This document shows positions 45,196 to 55,880 of a stretch of DNA of 64,000 nucleotides, piece after piece. The first letter of the stretch is position 1. Every line of letters begins with the position of its first letter. Made by a program: the position numbers and the translations under genes. The notes beneath the pieces are model-generated. The model saw nothing but the letters and a program-made list of their open reading frames with translations, ran no database searches and was not told the origin of the DNA. This stretch comes from Macrothele yani. Taxonomy: Eukaryota; Arthropoda; Arachnida; Araneae; Macrothelidae. The stretch spans positions 75,974,971 through 76,038,970 of the forward strand of contig CM077022.1 in the NCBI GenBank assembly GCA_039090855.1, in the 5' to 3' direction.

Positions 45196-46747
45196 TTAAA
45201 GGTCACCAGGTTTACTAAGAGTATTAATTATTCTTACATTACTCCAGTCGGGAGTAAGATCATCTTGTATAACAGATTTGGCTAAGGATGTACAATACAT
45301 GCCTGTTTTAATATTGTATTTATGTTCTTTAATTCGTAATTCAATATTACGTCTTGTAGAACCCACATAATTAGAGGCTGCTTGTCCTGTAGTTGCCTTA
45401 ACCAGTGGGATATTGTAAATACCCCACTGTCCCTTTTTGCTGTTCTGTTCACGATCCTTACGAACTACTGAAAATAAGTTTCGTGTTCGTGAACCAAATA
45501 TCAAGCCATATGGTTTACATACTTGTGTTAAGGCTCTCGTTAAATGTGGATTAAATTGCATATAGCCTACATATATGGAATTGCAGTTGGAGTTTCTTAA
45601 CAGGGTAGTATGTAGGGCATATTTGACCTTGCCAAACACTTGTCTAATCAGATATTTAGGGAACTCATATTGCTCAGCTAAACCAAAAATGTAGTTAACT
45701 TCTTGCTGAAATGATTCAGTAGTTGATGAATGTGAGTGAGCTCTTCTAAACAAATAGAATAATGCTGTCAACTTATGTTGTTTAGGGTGTGATGAATAAT
45801 AAGGTATTAAAACAGGTGTATGACTGGGTTTTCTATATACACTAGTGGTAATGCAATTAAGGCTATAGTCCTTATGAATAAGAATATCCAAGTAAGGTAA
45901 GCAGTTATTAGCTTCAAATTCTATTGTGAACCTTGATAGTTGGGAACATGGACGATAGTTCGTTGGCGAATAAGTATAAATCATTCCGGTTGTAAGGCCA
46001 TGCTACCAGGATGTCGTGAACATACCTTAAATAAAGCAACGGGCGGTGAGGGGAAAGAACTAAGGACCTGATTTTCAATATACTGTAACAAAATTTCAGC
46101 TAGAACAGCAGACAGGGGGAACCCATTGGGGAGCCCTCCAACTGTTGATAAATGCTGTCTTTAAATTTGAAATATGAAAGTTTCTTAACATGACGAAGTG
46201 CGTTCATAATAGCATTAATTTCTGAACTCGGGATATGGGAATCTGCAAGTTTTGCTTCAATAATCTGATGTGTAGCCTCAACAGGTACATTAGGGTACAA
46301 TGAGACTTCAAGAGATGCCAACATGAAAGGCTACGATTGTGGCTGAAGCGATCAGTCTTTCTATAGCCTTTGTGGAACTTTTAATAGAATAAAGTGAATC
46401 CACAGTATAATTGGCTAGATATTGGGCCAAGGCTTTTTCTAAGGGTCTGGTAGGGCTAACATAGCCTGACACCAGAGGACGAATGGGAAAATGCTCTTTA
46501 TGCAATTTAACCTGTCCGAACATATCAGGCACACGATAGCCGGGGGAGGTGTGAATGCATGTGAAATACCTTCAGGAAAAGAGTAAGCCTTTTTTAGTCT
46601 TTGAAGAGCTGCAACTGTGGCCTGACTAAAATCACTTTGAATGGTCTTGTGTGGAATAGTGTTAATAACTTCATGCATTTTTTGAATATAGCCACAATTA
46701 TTCAATAACACAATCTGATTAGATTTGTCTGCAAGTACAATAGACAA
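45196..46747 (-). pseudogene. Penelope-like RT and GIY-YIG, minus copy of pair 2
   Basis: The RT begins near 46747 (VLADKSNQIVLLN). FGQVKLHKEHFPIRPLVS and the palm segment LEGSPMGSP follow in shifted frames. The active site near 46010 reads YVHDILVAW, so the first catalytic aspartate of YVDD has become histidine. The last ORF, 45196-45984, runs from the thumb (YLDILIHKDYSLN) to the endonuclease, with GIYNIPLV and NYVGSTRRNIELRIKEH forming the GIY and YIG parts. This family is clearly different from pairs 1 and 3. It is not functional. Confidence 0.86.
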
Positions 46748-46899
46748 GTCATTACTGTTTTTGAGTTCAATTAATTTAAAAAAAAAACTCCAACTGCAAT
46801 TTCATATATGTTGGCTCTATGCAATTTAATCCACATTTAACGAGAGCCTTAACACAAGTATGTAAACCATATGGCTTGAAATTTGGTTCACGAACACTA

Positions 46900-47203
46900 A
46901 ACTTATTTTCAGTAGTTCGTAAGGATCGTGAATAGAACAGCAAAAAGGGACAGTGGGGTATTTACAATATCCCACTGGTTAAGGCAACTACAGGACAAGC
47001 AGCCTCTAATTATGTGGGTTCTACAAGACGTAATATTGAATTACAAATTAAAGAACATAAATACAATATTAAAACGGGCATGTATTGTACATCCTTAGCC
47101 AAATCTGTTATACAAGATGATCTTACTCCCGACTGGAGTAATGTAAGAATAATTAATACTCCTAGTAAACCTGGTGACCTTTTAATTGCAGAAAGTGTAT
47201 AAT
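46900..47203 (+). pseudogene. Penelope-like GIY-YIG fragment, plus copy of pair 2
   Basis: Readings WGIYNIPLVKATTGQAASNY and GSTRRNIELQIKEHKYNIKT followed by GMYCTSLAKSVIQDD match the minus copy almost residue for residue. The RT is absent because this copy starts at 46789 in the linker. It shares the ~0.8-kb 3' region with the minus copy. Confidence 0.85.
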
Positions 47204-47495
47204 ATAGAGGCTTCCGGTAAGCAATGTTGTAATGAACATGCCCCCTATGAGTTACATAACGTTTGGAAATCACTTATTAAAACAGTAAATTGTAATATAA
47301 ACTTAAAATTGAATGTTCACCCCACCCCATTTCTTATTTCTGTAATATAGTTCCATGATTTCTTCATAGACCATTGGGCCAACTGTATACGCAACATTTT
47401 TGACGCATGTAGATTACTATTGGCTAATAACCAACCATGCTTCCCACAATGCAATGATCTATATTATATGTAGATGAAATGTGTCTCTATTTATT

Positions 47496-47537
47496 ACATC
47501 TGAAGAAGAGACAGCCGCTGCCTCGAAAGTGCTCATG
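47496..47537 (+). ncRNA. Hammerhead-ribozyme-like motif
   Basis: Partner of 44836-44877: CAT, CTGAAGA (47500-47506), A, helix GAGACAG/CTGCCTC with one mismatch, GAAA (47525-47528), GTGCTC, ATG. Helix II is weakened relative to the minus copy, but the rest is intact. Confidence 0.6.
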
Positions 47538-47646
47538 GTTGTTTTAATTGTATATAATTCTCATCTTTTAATCATCAAATTGTGCTAAAGACGGAAAACT
47601 CTCATCGTTTCAGTGATTAATATCGCACGAGTCTTCAATATTTGTT

Positions 47647-47830
47647 GAAAATAAAGAATTAAAGCTAATGATATTGACAGCCCTGGCAGATATGCTGGCT
47701 AACAACCCTTGCGCACAAACATACAAGACAGCAGTGAGGCAATCGAACATGAAGTAGGAGGGCACAACCTGGACCTGCATTTTGTTGATAATATATTTGC
47801 ACGTTCTCTATATCCCCTCTACAAAATACA
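47647..47830 (+). pseudogene. Helitron Rep region, right part
   Basis: From the duplicated GAAAATAAAGA the frame reads ENKELKLMILTALADMLANN then PCAQTYKTA. After a shift it continues SEAIEHEVGGHNLDLHFVDN. This continues the Helitron-like domain interrupted at 44765. No helicase part was recognised further right. Confidence 0.72.
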
Positions 47831-49251
47831 TTAAGCATGAAAAAATGGTGCAATTTTATTACCATTTTCTTAAAAACTGTGAAAATTACTTCTTGCTATA
47901 TTGGGGCTTTTACCCCACCAAGCCACTAGTTAGTACATAATTTTCTATCTTTCATTTCGAGACAAAAGAATGTTCTGTTTTATGCAAGTTCCATTTCATA
48001 ATGAGACCTAAATTTATTTATTTTTTCAATCTCATGTTCATTTCCTGCCCCTGTTTTCATAATTGTTATAATTTAGAAATGTATGGCCTCCATGAGTATA
48101 TGGGATAAGCCATCCATAAATTTTGGTTACTAACTCCAGGGAAGGGAGGACCAGAGCCAAAGAAGAAATGTACTATCTCTGTCTCTCTAGAGCTGTGGCG
48201 CTCAAACTTTTTGAGTCTTGCAGCACACTGAAGCTCAGCATTATGAATTTGTTATCTTTTTTAATACAATTGTCATAAGAAATTGAAAGTTTTTGTTTAT
48301 TTAGTTGGCATTTTTTGCAGCATCTGAATCCATGCTATAAAATTATCATACAGAATACAGTTCAAAACATCAAAAGTAAATTGGGGGCATATAACATATT
48401 TCCTCGAGCAAATAAAATAGTATGATATATGTTTGTAAAATAAGTTCAAAAAAGGCAACAGGTGTATGAATGAGTTTTTGTCTTTGAACTTCTCTGGCTA
48501 ATCTGAAAATAGAGTTGAAATTGCCATCTTGACAAGCATTGTTTGAAGACATACATTTCCAACAAAGTACAGGTGGAACTAAAAAATGAATTTGAGTTCC
48601 TAAAACATTGCAAAAGAAGTTTATAAAATGTCTTTCTTAGATGGGAAGACTAAACAATCTGAAGGACTTATGCATGTTACAAATGGTATTATAAAAATAA
48701 AATGAGAAAATTTATAAATGATCTTTTATAACACCACTGTTAAAAAACTGACATGTAACTGAACTGAGCTGATCTTAAGGCAGCATCCAGGTGGAATGTT
48801 ACTGCATTTTACAAGTTTTAATGTCAAGAAAAAAAATCCCTTTTCTTTACATTTCCTGAAAAGTTTTTCAAATAGACACATCTGGAACATGAATATATTT
48901 TGAAAATAAAACCACGAATTATATTTATAGTGGATTGTATGGTTGAATTCACTTTTATATGAATTGAATGAGCATGTGGACAGCTTGCCATGAGTGTCAC
49001 AGATAGCACAGAAAATGCGAACAAGTAAATGAGGTCAACATTTAGTGGGATTGGTGCTCTTTACGTATTTCTTGAATATTGGAACCCATTGTAGAGATAA
49101 GCTCACATATCTTTAACTTCAACCTTTTCCTCTTTTTATCGTAAATAATCAGCAAACACAAAGAATCTTAATTGATACAGGTATTCTGTGGAAAAATATT
49201 AAAATTTGAAGTGCTTCTGTTCATGTGTAGGAGTATTGCTTAGTTATTAGC
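47831..49251. other. Intron 5 sequence, no gene
   Basis: AT-rich sequence. A phrase near 48190-48225 (GTGGCGCTCAAACTTTTTGA) resembles ends of some hAT elements, but no partner end was found. Confidence 0.45.
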
Positions 49252-49608
49252 AGGGCCTGGTGTTGATGACATTTGCATTTTTGGGCATTTTTTTTATCTT
49301 TTAGGGCTTTTTTTGAGGTTTAGCAGCATTTTTTTAAAATGATAGGTCTTTTGCATTTTCTGCCATTTTTTTTAATAAATTAAGTTTCATAAAGTAACTT
49401 GTACAAAATTCTAGCGGATAATGCTTACCTTGGCATTCCTTTCTAGCGATGGTAACATTTCACGCACGTGTTTTCCGGTCTTTGTTGATGTTATTGTCCT
49501 AAAGTCCGTTGTATGCGATGACTGGCTTTACTTCTCACACTTTTCGCTGGGTATACTCATTGGATCTTTGCCTTAGGATTCAAACATCAATTTTTACCGT
49601 TCTTTATA

Positions 49609-49646
49609 CTCGAAATTTTCGCCCATCCTCTGGGCATCCTCAGGAG
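49609..49646 (-). ncRNA. Hammerhead-ribozyme-like motif
   Basis: Minus strand: CTC, core CTGAGGA (49637-49643), one T, helix GCCC/GGGC, GAAA (49617-49620), an A/T-only stem III ending TTTC, then GAG pairing with CTC. Core boxes and stem I are intact; stem III is weak. Confidence 0.55.
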
Positions 49647-49854
49647 CGTGGCGACTTTACCACCGATGTTCGTGGTTAACTCCGCGCTAATGGAGTCCGA
49701 TACTCCCTTGTTGCCATTCGTCGGATATGCTTTCCTGGATATATTTCGTTATCAAGCCCGGCTGGCGCCATCTATGTTTCATTAAAACAACTTTTTTTTT
49801 ATTATTATTTTTTTTTAATTTTTATTATTATTATTATTATTATTATTTTTTTTT

Positions 49855-50253
49855 TTAATTTCTTCTCCTATCCTGGTTTTCTTGCCGTTTTTGCCGGCTT
49901 TTCTTTTGTTGTTTTTCTTGTCTTATTAGTTCTTTCCACAGGCCCGATAATGTGCTAGGGTCGTTCTGGTTACATACCCTTGCTTTATTTTCATAGATTA
50001 ATATTGCTTCTTCCCTTCTCATTTGCCTTTCCGATTTTTTATTCTTTTCTAGCATTTTAATTTCATCGAATTTTGGGAATGTCCGGTTTTCCATGCAGAA
50101 TTGCACTAACACAGTTTTGGCTTCTTTTTTTTGCCAATTAGATATGTGTTGTTTAAGTCTTTTTCTTTTTAATCTGTTTTTCGTACTTCCAATGTACGAT
50201 ATTGGGGGTATGTGTGCAATTGGAATTTCGTAGGTTCCTGATTCTTCTAGCAT
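49855..50253 (-). pseudogene. Penelope-like GIY-YIG endonuclease, minus copy of pair 3
   Basis: The open frame reads MLEESGTYEIPIAHIPPISY and IGSTKNRLKRKRLKQHISNW, which carry the GxY and YIG motifs of the GIY-YIG nuclease. KEAKTVLVQFCMEN and a basic glutamine-rich tail follow. The RT lies upstream (50690-51869) but is separated by frame breaks. This nuclease part is itself uninterrupted. In intact elements it is the C-terminal domain of one polyprotein. Confidence 0.88.
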
Positions 50254-50689
50254 TTTTTCCCTCTGTTTTTTTGTTGACAGTCATACTTTTCATGTTGTGC
50301 ACTGAGCTTCCTAGTTGAAAGTCATATTTAGCCCAGTGCCTATTGATTTAATTACTCATTTTTTCCAAGTATGGAAAAGCTCCAATGTATTTCAATTTTT
50401 CTTCCTCATCTTCCTTTGGTTGTGCACTTCTTGGCCTTCTTTACTCTGAGTCATATGCTTTTTACTCTCATGTATCCATTTATTAATTAGCTTGCTCGGG
50501 TACCCATGCTCTTGTGCTATTTTTGAGATAAACTCTAGCTCTTGATTTTTTAGCCTGTTGTTAGATGTGTGTGTACGCTCGCCGTATCAAGTTTACTATG
50601 CTGTTTTTTTATGTATCACTGGATGGTGCGACGAGTATGGTATCAGTACAGGTATGTAAGTTGCTTTTCTGAACACCGAGTATTCAAAA

Positions 50690-51869
50690 CTATTTTTGTT
50701 TTTCTTTAGTTGGATGTCCAAGGAAGGATAGGCAATTATCCTCTTCAAACTCAATAGTTTGCTCTATGGTGTTACAGATTTTGCTAAACTGCTGTGCTAA
50801 ATCTTGTAGCTCGGCTTTGTTAAGTTTAGACATTATAATAATGTCGTCTACATATCGAGCATAAAGTATTGGTTTTTCAGGTAGATTTTGAATTATTTCT
50901 TTTTCGAGGTATGCCATAATCACTTCTGCGTATAATGCCGATAATGGGGATCCCATAGGGCCACCTTGCGTTTGTTTAAATATATTTCCTTCAAAATGGA
51001 AGATGTTGTTTTCCTTGATGAAATATAAGGTATTCTTTACTCTTTCAGTTGTGACAAATTTAGTTCTTTGTTGATGCTTAGTTGTTGCATAATCAATTCG
51101 ATGGCTAGCTCGACAGGAGTGTTTGGGTATAACGCCTTAACGTCCATTGGAGGCCATATTTATTTGCTTCTAGGTCTTGATTAATTAATTTGATTTTTTC
51201 TATAAACTCATAGCTATTCCTTAATGTATATTCATTCCTCATGAATATTGGGGATAGATAGTTTTTTATCTTTTTTTCTAGGTTGATGAGTGGCGAGTTT
51301 TTTTCCGATAGAATCAGCCTTAAAGGTGTGTTTTCTTTATGTGTTTTAATTTTTGAGAATATTTTTGGCATCCCTGCTCCCATTGGAGGGTTTGCATCTT
51401 TTATTTCAGTTGGTAACGTGCTGTGGTTCCTTATATTAGCCAGGAAGGTAAGTTGTTTGTCGGTGGGATCTTTGTTGATGCTATCGAACTGTAGCTCTGA
51501 GATGGCCGTTCGCATTTTATCATTATATTCCAAAGTGTCCATAATAACAATTTCCCCTGTTTTGTCCGCTTCGCAGAATTTGATCATGGGGTCTTTGCAA
51601 AGATTTAATAGTTGTTTTCTGTCATACTTCAATTTATTAATCTTGCAGTTTTTTTTGTGCTTAGCGTTATACTTTTTAAGCATGATTCTGAATAGCTTAA
51701 ACCTTAGATCGGTAGCATGCTCTGGATGTACTCGCTGCACAATATCTTCTAAGATAGGAATGTATTCTTCTGTTCTTGGGGTTTTAGGTGGAAATGCATA
51801 TTTTTTCCCACGTTGTAGCACTGCCTTTTCACTAAAAGTTAGCGCTCTCGATGATTGATTCACAAACAA
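50690..51869 (-). pseudogene. Penelope-like reverse transcriptase, minus copy of pair 3
   Basis: The N-terminal region opens at 51869: ALTFSEKAVLQRGKKYAFPP, then MIKFCEADKTGEIVIMDTLE and HSTLPTEIKDANPPMGAGMP, IKTHKENTPLRLILS. A one-base shift near 51150 breaks MDVKALYPNTPVELA. The palm then resumes with GGPMGSPLSALYAEVIMAYL and the active site ILYARYVDDIIIMSK near 50840-50870. Other frame breaks follow, including one after LSFLDIQL. YVDD is complete. It is the longest RT in the window. Confidence 0.88.
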
Positions 51870-52024
51870 TCTAAAACCCCAAGAACAGAAGAGTACATTC
51901 CTATCTTAGAAGATTTTGTGCAGCGAGTACATCCAGAGCATGCTACCGATCTAAGGTTTAAGCTATTCAGAATCGTGCTTAAAGAGTATAACGCTAAGCA
52001 CAAAAAAACTGCAAGATTAATAAA

Positions 52025-53816
52025 TTGAATTATGACAGAAAACAAATATTAAATCTTTGCAAAGACCCCATGATCAAATTCTGCGAAGCGGACAAAACAG
52101 GTGAAATTGTTATTATGGACACTTTGGAATATAAGGATAAAATGCGGACGGCCATCTCAGAGCTACAGTGCGATAGCATCAACAAAGATCCCACCGACAA
52201 ACAACTTACCTTCCTGGCTAATATAAGGAACCACAGCACGTTACCAACTGAAATAAAAATGCAAACCCTCCAATGGGAGCAGGGATGCCAAAAATATTCT
52301 CAAAAATTAAAACACATAAAGAAAACACACCTTTAAGGCTGATTCTATCGAAAAAAAACTCGCCACTCATCAACCTAGAAAAAAGATAAAAAACTATCTA
52401 TCCCCAATATTCATGATTAATCAATATACATTAAAGAATAGCTATAAGTTTATAGAAAAATCAAATTAATTAATCAAGACCTAGAGCAAATAAATATGGC
52501 CTCCAATGGACGTTAAGGCGTTATATCCAAACACTCCTGTCGAGCTAGCCATCGAATTGATTATGCAACAACTAAGCATCAACAAAGAACTAAATTTGTC
52601 ACAACTGAAAGAGTAAAGAATACCTTATATTTCATCAAGGAAAACAACATCTTCCATTTTGAAGGAAATATATTTAAACAAACGCAAGGTGGCCCTATGG
52701 GATCCCCATTATCGGCATTATACGCAGAAGTGATTATGGCATACCTCGAAAAAGAAATAATTCAAAATCTACCTGAAAAACCAATACTTTATGCTCGATA
52801 TGTAGACGACATTATTATAATGTCTAAACTTAACAAAGCCGAGCTACAAGATCTAGCACAGCAGTTTAGCAAAATCTGTAACACCATAGAGCTAACTATT
52901 GAGTTTGAAGAGGATAATTGCCTATCCTTCCTTGGACATCCAACTAAAGAAAAACAAAAATAGTTTTGAATACTCGGTGTTCAGAAAAGCAACTTACATA
53001 CCTGTACTGATACCATACTCGTCGCACCATCCAGTGATACATAAAAAAACAGCATAGTAAACTTGATACGGCGAGCGTACACACACATCTAACAACAGGC
53101 TAAAAAATCAAGAGCTAGAGTTTATCTCGAAAATAGCACAAGAGTATGGGTACCCGAGCAAGCTAATTAATAAATGGATACATGAGAGTAAAAAGCATAT
53201 GACTCCAGAGTAAAGAAGGCCAAGAAGTGCACAACCAAAGGAAGATGAGGAAGAAAAATTGAAATACATTGGAGCTTTCCCATACTTGGAAGGAGTGAGT
53301 AATGAAATCAATAGGCACTGTGCTAAATATGACTTACAACTAGGAAGCTCATTGCACACCATGAAAAGTATGACTGTCAAAAAAAAAAAACAGAGGAAAA
53401 AATGCTAGAAGAATCAGGAACCTACGAAATTCCAATTGCACGCATACCCCCAATATCGTACATTGGAAGTACGAAAAACAGATTAAAAAAAAAGACTTAA
53501 ACAACACATATCTAATGGGCAAAAAAAAAAGAAGCCAAAACTGCGTTAGTGCAATTCTGCATGGAAAACCGGACATTCCCAAAATTCGATGAAATTAAAA
53601 TGCTAAAAAAGAATAAAAAATCGGAAAGGCAAATGAGGAGGGAAGAAGCAATATTAATCTATAAAAATAAAGCAAGGGTATGTAACCAGAACGACCCTAG
53701 CACATTATCGGGCCTGTGAAAAGAACTAATAAGACAAGAAAAACAACAACAAAATAAAAACCGGCAAAAAAGACAAGAAAACCAGGATAGGAGAAAAAAT
53801 TAAAAAAAAAATTAAT
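52025..53816 (+). pseudogene. Penelope-like RT and GIY-YIG, plus copy of pair 3
   Basis: Mirror of the minus copy. The first ORF (52025-52336) covers FCEADKTGEIVIMDTLEYKD and LANIRNHSTLPTEIK. The palm ORF at 52697-52963 has GGPMGSPLSALYAEV and YARYVDDIIIMSK. The endonuclease near 53400-53800 reads LEESGTYEIPIARIPP, but poly-A slippage (for example near 53488 and 53520) breaks it after IGSTKNRLKK. It starts at 51869, so the first ~35 residues of the minus copy are missing. Confidence 0.86.
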
Positions 53817-53964
53817 AAGAAAAAGTTTTAATGAAACATAGATGGCGCCAGCCGTGCTTGATAATGAAATATATCCAGGAAAGTATATCCGACGAATGGC
53901 AACAAGGAGTATCGGACTCCATTAGCGCGAAGTTAACCACGAGCATCGGTGGTAAAGTCGCCAC

Positions 53965-54004
53965 GCTCCTGAGGATGCCCAGAGGATGGGCAAAAATTTT
54001 GAGT
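53965..54004 (+). ncRNA. Hammerhead-like motif, GAAA box mutated
   Basis: Partner of 49609-49646: CTC, CTGAGGA (53969-53975), T, helix GCCC/GGGC, but AAAA where the partner has GAAA, then GAG. Loss of the conserved G predicts no cleavage. Confidence 0.5.
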
Positions 54005-54313
54005 ATAAAGAACGGTAAAAATTGATGTGTTTGGAATCCTAAGGCAAAGATCCAATGAGTATACCCAGCGAAAAGTGTGAGAAGTAAAGCCAGTCATCGC
54101 ATACAACGGACTTTAGGACAATAACATCAACAAAGACCGGAAAACATGTGCATGAAATGTTCCCATCGCTAGAAAGGAATGCCAAGGTAAGGATTATCCG
54201 CTAGAATTTTGTACAAGTTACTTTGAAATATCGCACGTAAAAGAGAATAGTAGAATGATTAGAGCTATATAATAGTCAGAATTAGAACTACTAATTGGAA
54301 TAGTTTCATAAAG

Positions 54314-54695
54314 ATTATGCTTTCAAATTGCAACACTTAAAACCAAGTTTGCTAGATGACCAAAGCAAAAAAACCTTCAAAAGTAGCTCATACTGGTAAT
54401 TCTGTTCAAGACACTGCTTAGTACTATCCAGTTTTCTGGAAAGAGAAATCCCCATTGTCCACTTTTAAAAGGGACTGTGGGAGAGGGTAGTGAACAAAAT
54501 ATTAAAATTCAGAGCTGCTTGTCTTGTACTGTTGCTGACATTCCAAATTCTTTATGTACTACCTGGCAGAACAGGCTATAGCAACTAGTTCTGACCAGAT
54601 TTTAGGGTGCAGTCTTTCTCCTGGATACCTGAGGAATTGTGGGAAAATATCACTTTCAACTTGGAAAGGGAATAGTAGTTGTCCCTTTTTAAAGG
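54314..54695. other. Leader of the hAT-like relic
   Basis: Non-coding sequence between pair 3 and the first ATG of the hAT-like transposase. Nothing else recognised. Confidence 0.45.
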
Positions 54696-55397
54696 ATGCC
54701 TAAGTGCAAGCCTACCAAAACTTGCCATTTACAAAAACTAGTTACGGAATTTGGAGAAGATATTTTTTCTACAGATAGAGTAATTCTTTTTTGCAAAGTG
54801 TGTGAAGTTAAAGTTGTTACAACAGAGAAGAGGTTTATTGTCACACAACATGTTGAAAGATACAAACATGAAAGGTCTGGATGTGGCAAAAAGAAAGTCA
54901 CAGGCAGCCTCAAGTTTTGTTTATGCAATGCAGCTCATCAACACCATTCAAGAAGTCTCCATTTTATAAAGAGATGTGTGATGTTTTAGTATCGGCAAAT
55001 ATACCATTTGAAAAGCTGAATAATCCAAAAATTAGACATTTCTTGGAGAAACACACTATAGACACATTATACCTGATGAATGTACACTTTGAAAAAACTA
55101 TCTGCAGGAATGTTATGATGAAACAATAGGCAAAATAAGGAACCATGTAAAAGAAAAAGAATGGTTTGTGTCAGTTAGCAAAATAAATGTTGATGGACAT
55201 CCTGTTGCCAAGGTCGTGATAGGGATACTTCAGCTGGATTGTCCTGGTAAAATATTTTTATTGAAATTGGAGGTACTTAAAAAAAAAAATGTCAAGATTG
55301 CTGTAAATGGAGAAGTTTGATACAGTAAGTAAAAATTATCTGGTAGTTTGTATTTCTTTGTGGAGCTAACCTCTGAATCTCAGAGAACAGCTTAGTG

Positions 55398-55444
<47 letters not shown>

Positions 55445-55880
55445 AAATCATTCATTCATTCATTCAACCAACCCTCTGTCAGCTATTTGATAAATCTTTT
55501 GTGACCAAATAGAGTGCAACACAGCGATGTTTTTCTCTTTTTAACGGATGCTGCAGCGATGTTTCTCTTTTTAATGGAGTAACAGCTAGAAAAGCAAATA
55601 AAGGCTTTTATCCAAGCTGGTGCATGTCATTTTCCTTGCCCATGCATTACATAAGATTTCTGAGGAAATTTGGGCAAATTATAAAGATATAGACAGACTT
55701 GTTTCTAATATCAAAAAGATTTTTGTAAAATCCCCTTCTTATATAGAAGCTTTTAAAATGCTAACTCCTAGCTTAACTCTTCCACCAAAGCTTGTGATAG
55801 CACATTGGAAGAACATGGCTGGATGCTTGCATTTATTACAGTGATTCAATAATTTTGAACCTGTGAAGTGTATAATTGTT
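54696..55880 (+). pseudogene. hAT-like transposase, broken and split by a LINE tail
   Basis: The start reads MPKCKPTKTCHLQKLVTEFG, then ILFCKVCEVKVV and RFIVTQHVERYKH, a zinc-binding DNA-binding domain with C-x2-C and H-x4-H spacing. After a shift near 54960, FYKEMCDVLVSANIPFEKLN and KIRHFLEKHTIDTLYL follow. GHPVAKVVIGILQLDCPGK ends at a LINE 3' tail (55289-55440). On the far side come LFDKSF, QHSDVFLFLTDAA and the ORF 55620-55844 (MHVIFLAHALHKISEEIWAN, LVSNIKKIFVKSPSYIEAF), matching hAT-type transposases. The C-terminal dimerisation part is missing. Several stops make it inactive. Confidence 0.8.
55289..55440 (+). mobile_element. Truncated LINE 3' tail with (GT)n end
   Basis: ATGTCAAGATTGCTGTAAAT and the following ~110 bases match 15500-15620, the 3' end of the second LINE. 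It ends in about 20 GT units (55401-55440) where the long copy has TATG. It interrupts the hAT-like transposase, so it is younger than that relic. Confidence 0.85.

Larger units (their letters stand above)
44766..47646. mobile_element. Penelope-like inverted pair 2, inside a Helitron
   Basis: The minus copy runs 44766-46788 and a shorter plus copy 46789-47646, 5' ends inward. GAAAATAAAGA is duplicated at 44755-44765 and 47647-47657. Removing one duplication and the pair joins the Helitron reading HNENK to ELKLMILTALADMLANNPCA without a shift. The plus copy begins in the linker before the endonuclease, so it is much more 5'-truncated than the minus copy. The last bases before the right duplication include ATATCGCACG, also near the right end of pair 3. 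Confidence 0.9.
49395..54301. mobile_element. Penelope-like inverted pair 3, ~4.9-kb near-palindrome
   Basis: The minus copy runs 49395-51868 and the plus copy 51869-54301, 5' ends inward. AGTTTCATAAAG is duplicated at 49383-49394 and 54302-54313. The arms match over ~2.35 kb with only scattered small differences. About 80 bases at the centre (51790-51868) belong only to the minus copy. The right end has ATATCGCACG, shared with pair 2, and ~75 further bases not found on the left. Confidence 0.9.
49252..55880 (+). mobile_element. hAT-like element split by Penelope-like pair 3 and a LINE tail
   Basis: A possible left end (CAGGGCCTGGTGTTG) lies near 49250. The transposase relic is at 54696-55880. 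Pair 3 (49395-54301) would sit in the 5' non-coding part and a LINE 3' tail (55289-55440) inside the coding part. The right terminus was not found, so the left end and overall extent are inference. Confidence 0.45.

Noticed and set aside
49793..49860. T/ATT-rich tract as a promoter or origin
   Set aside because: Simple low-complexity sequence lying inside the 3' region of a Penelope-like copy; no other supporting signal.
51283..51858. 191-codon plus-strand ORF as a gene
   Set aside because: It is the antisense reading of the Penelope-like reverse transcriptase on the minus strand.
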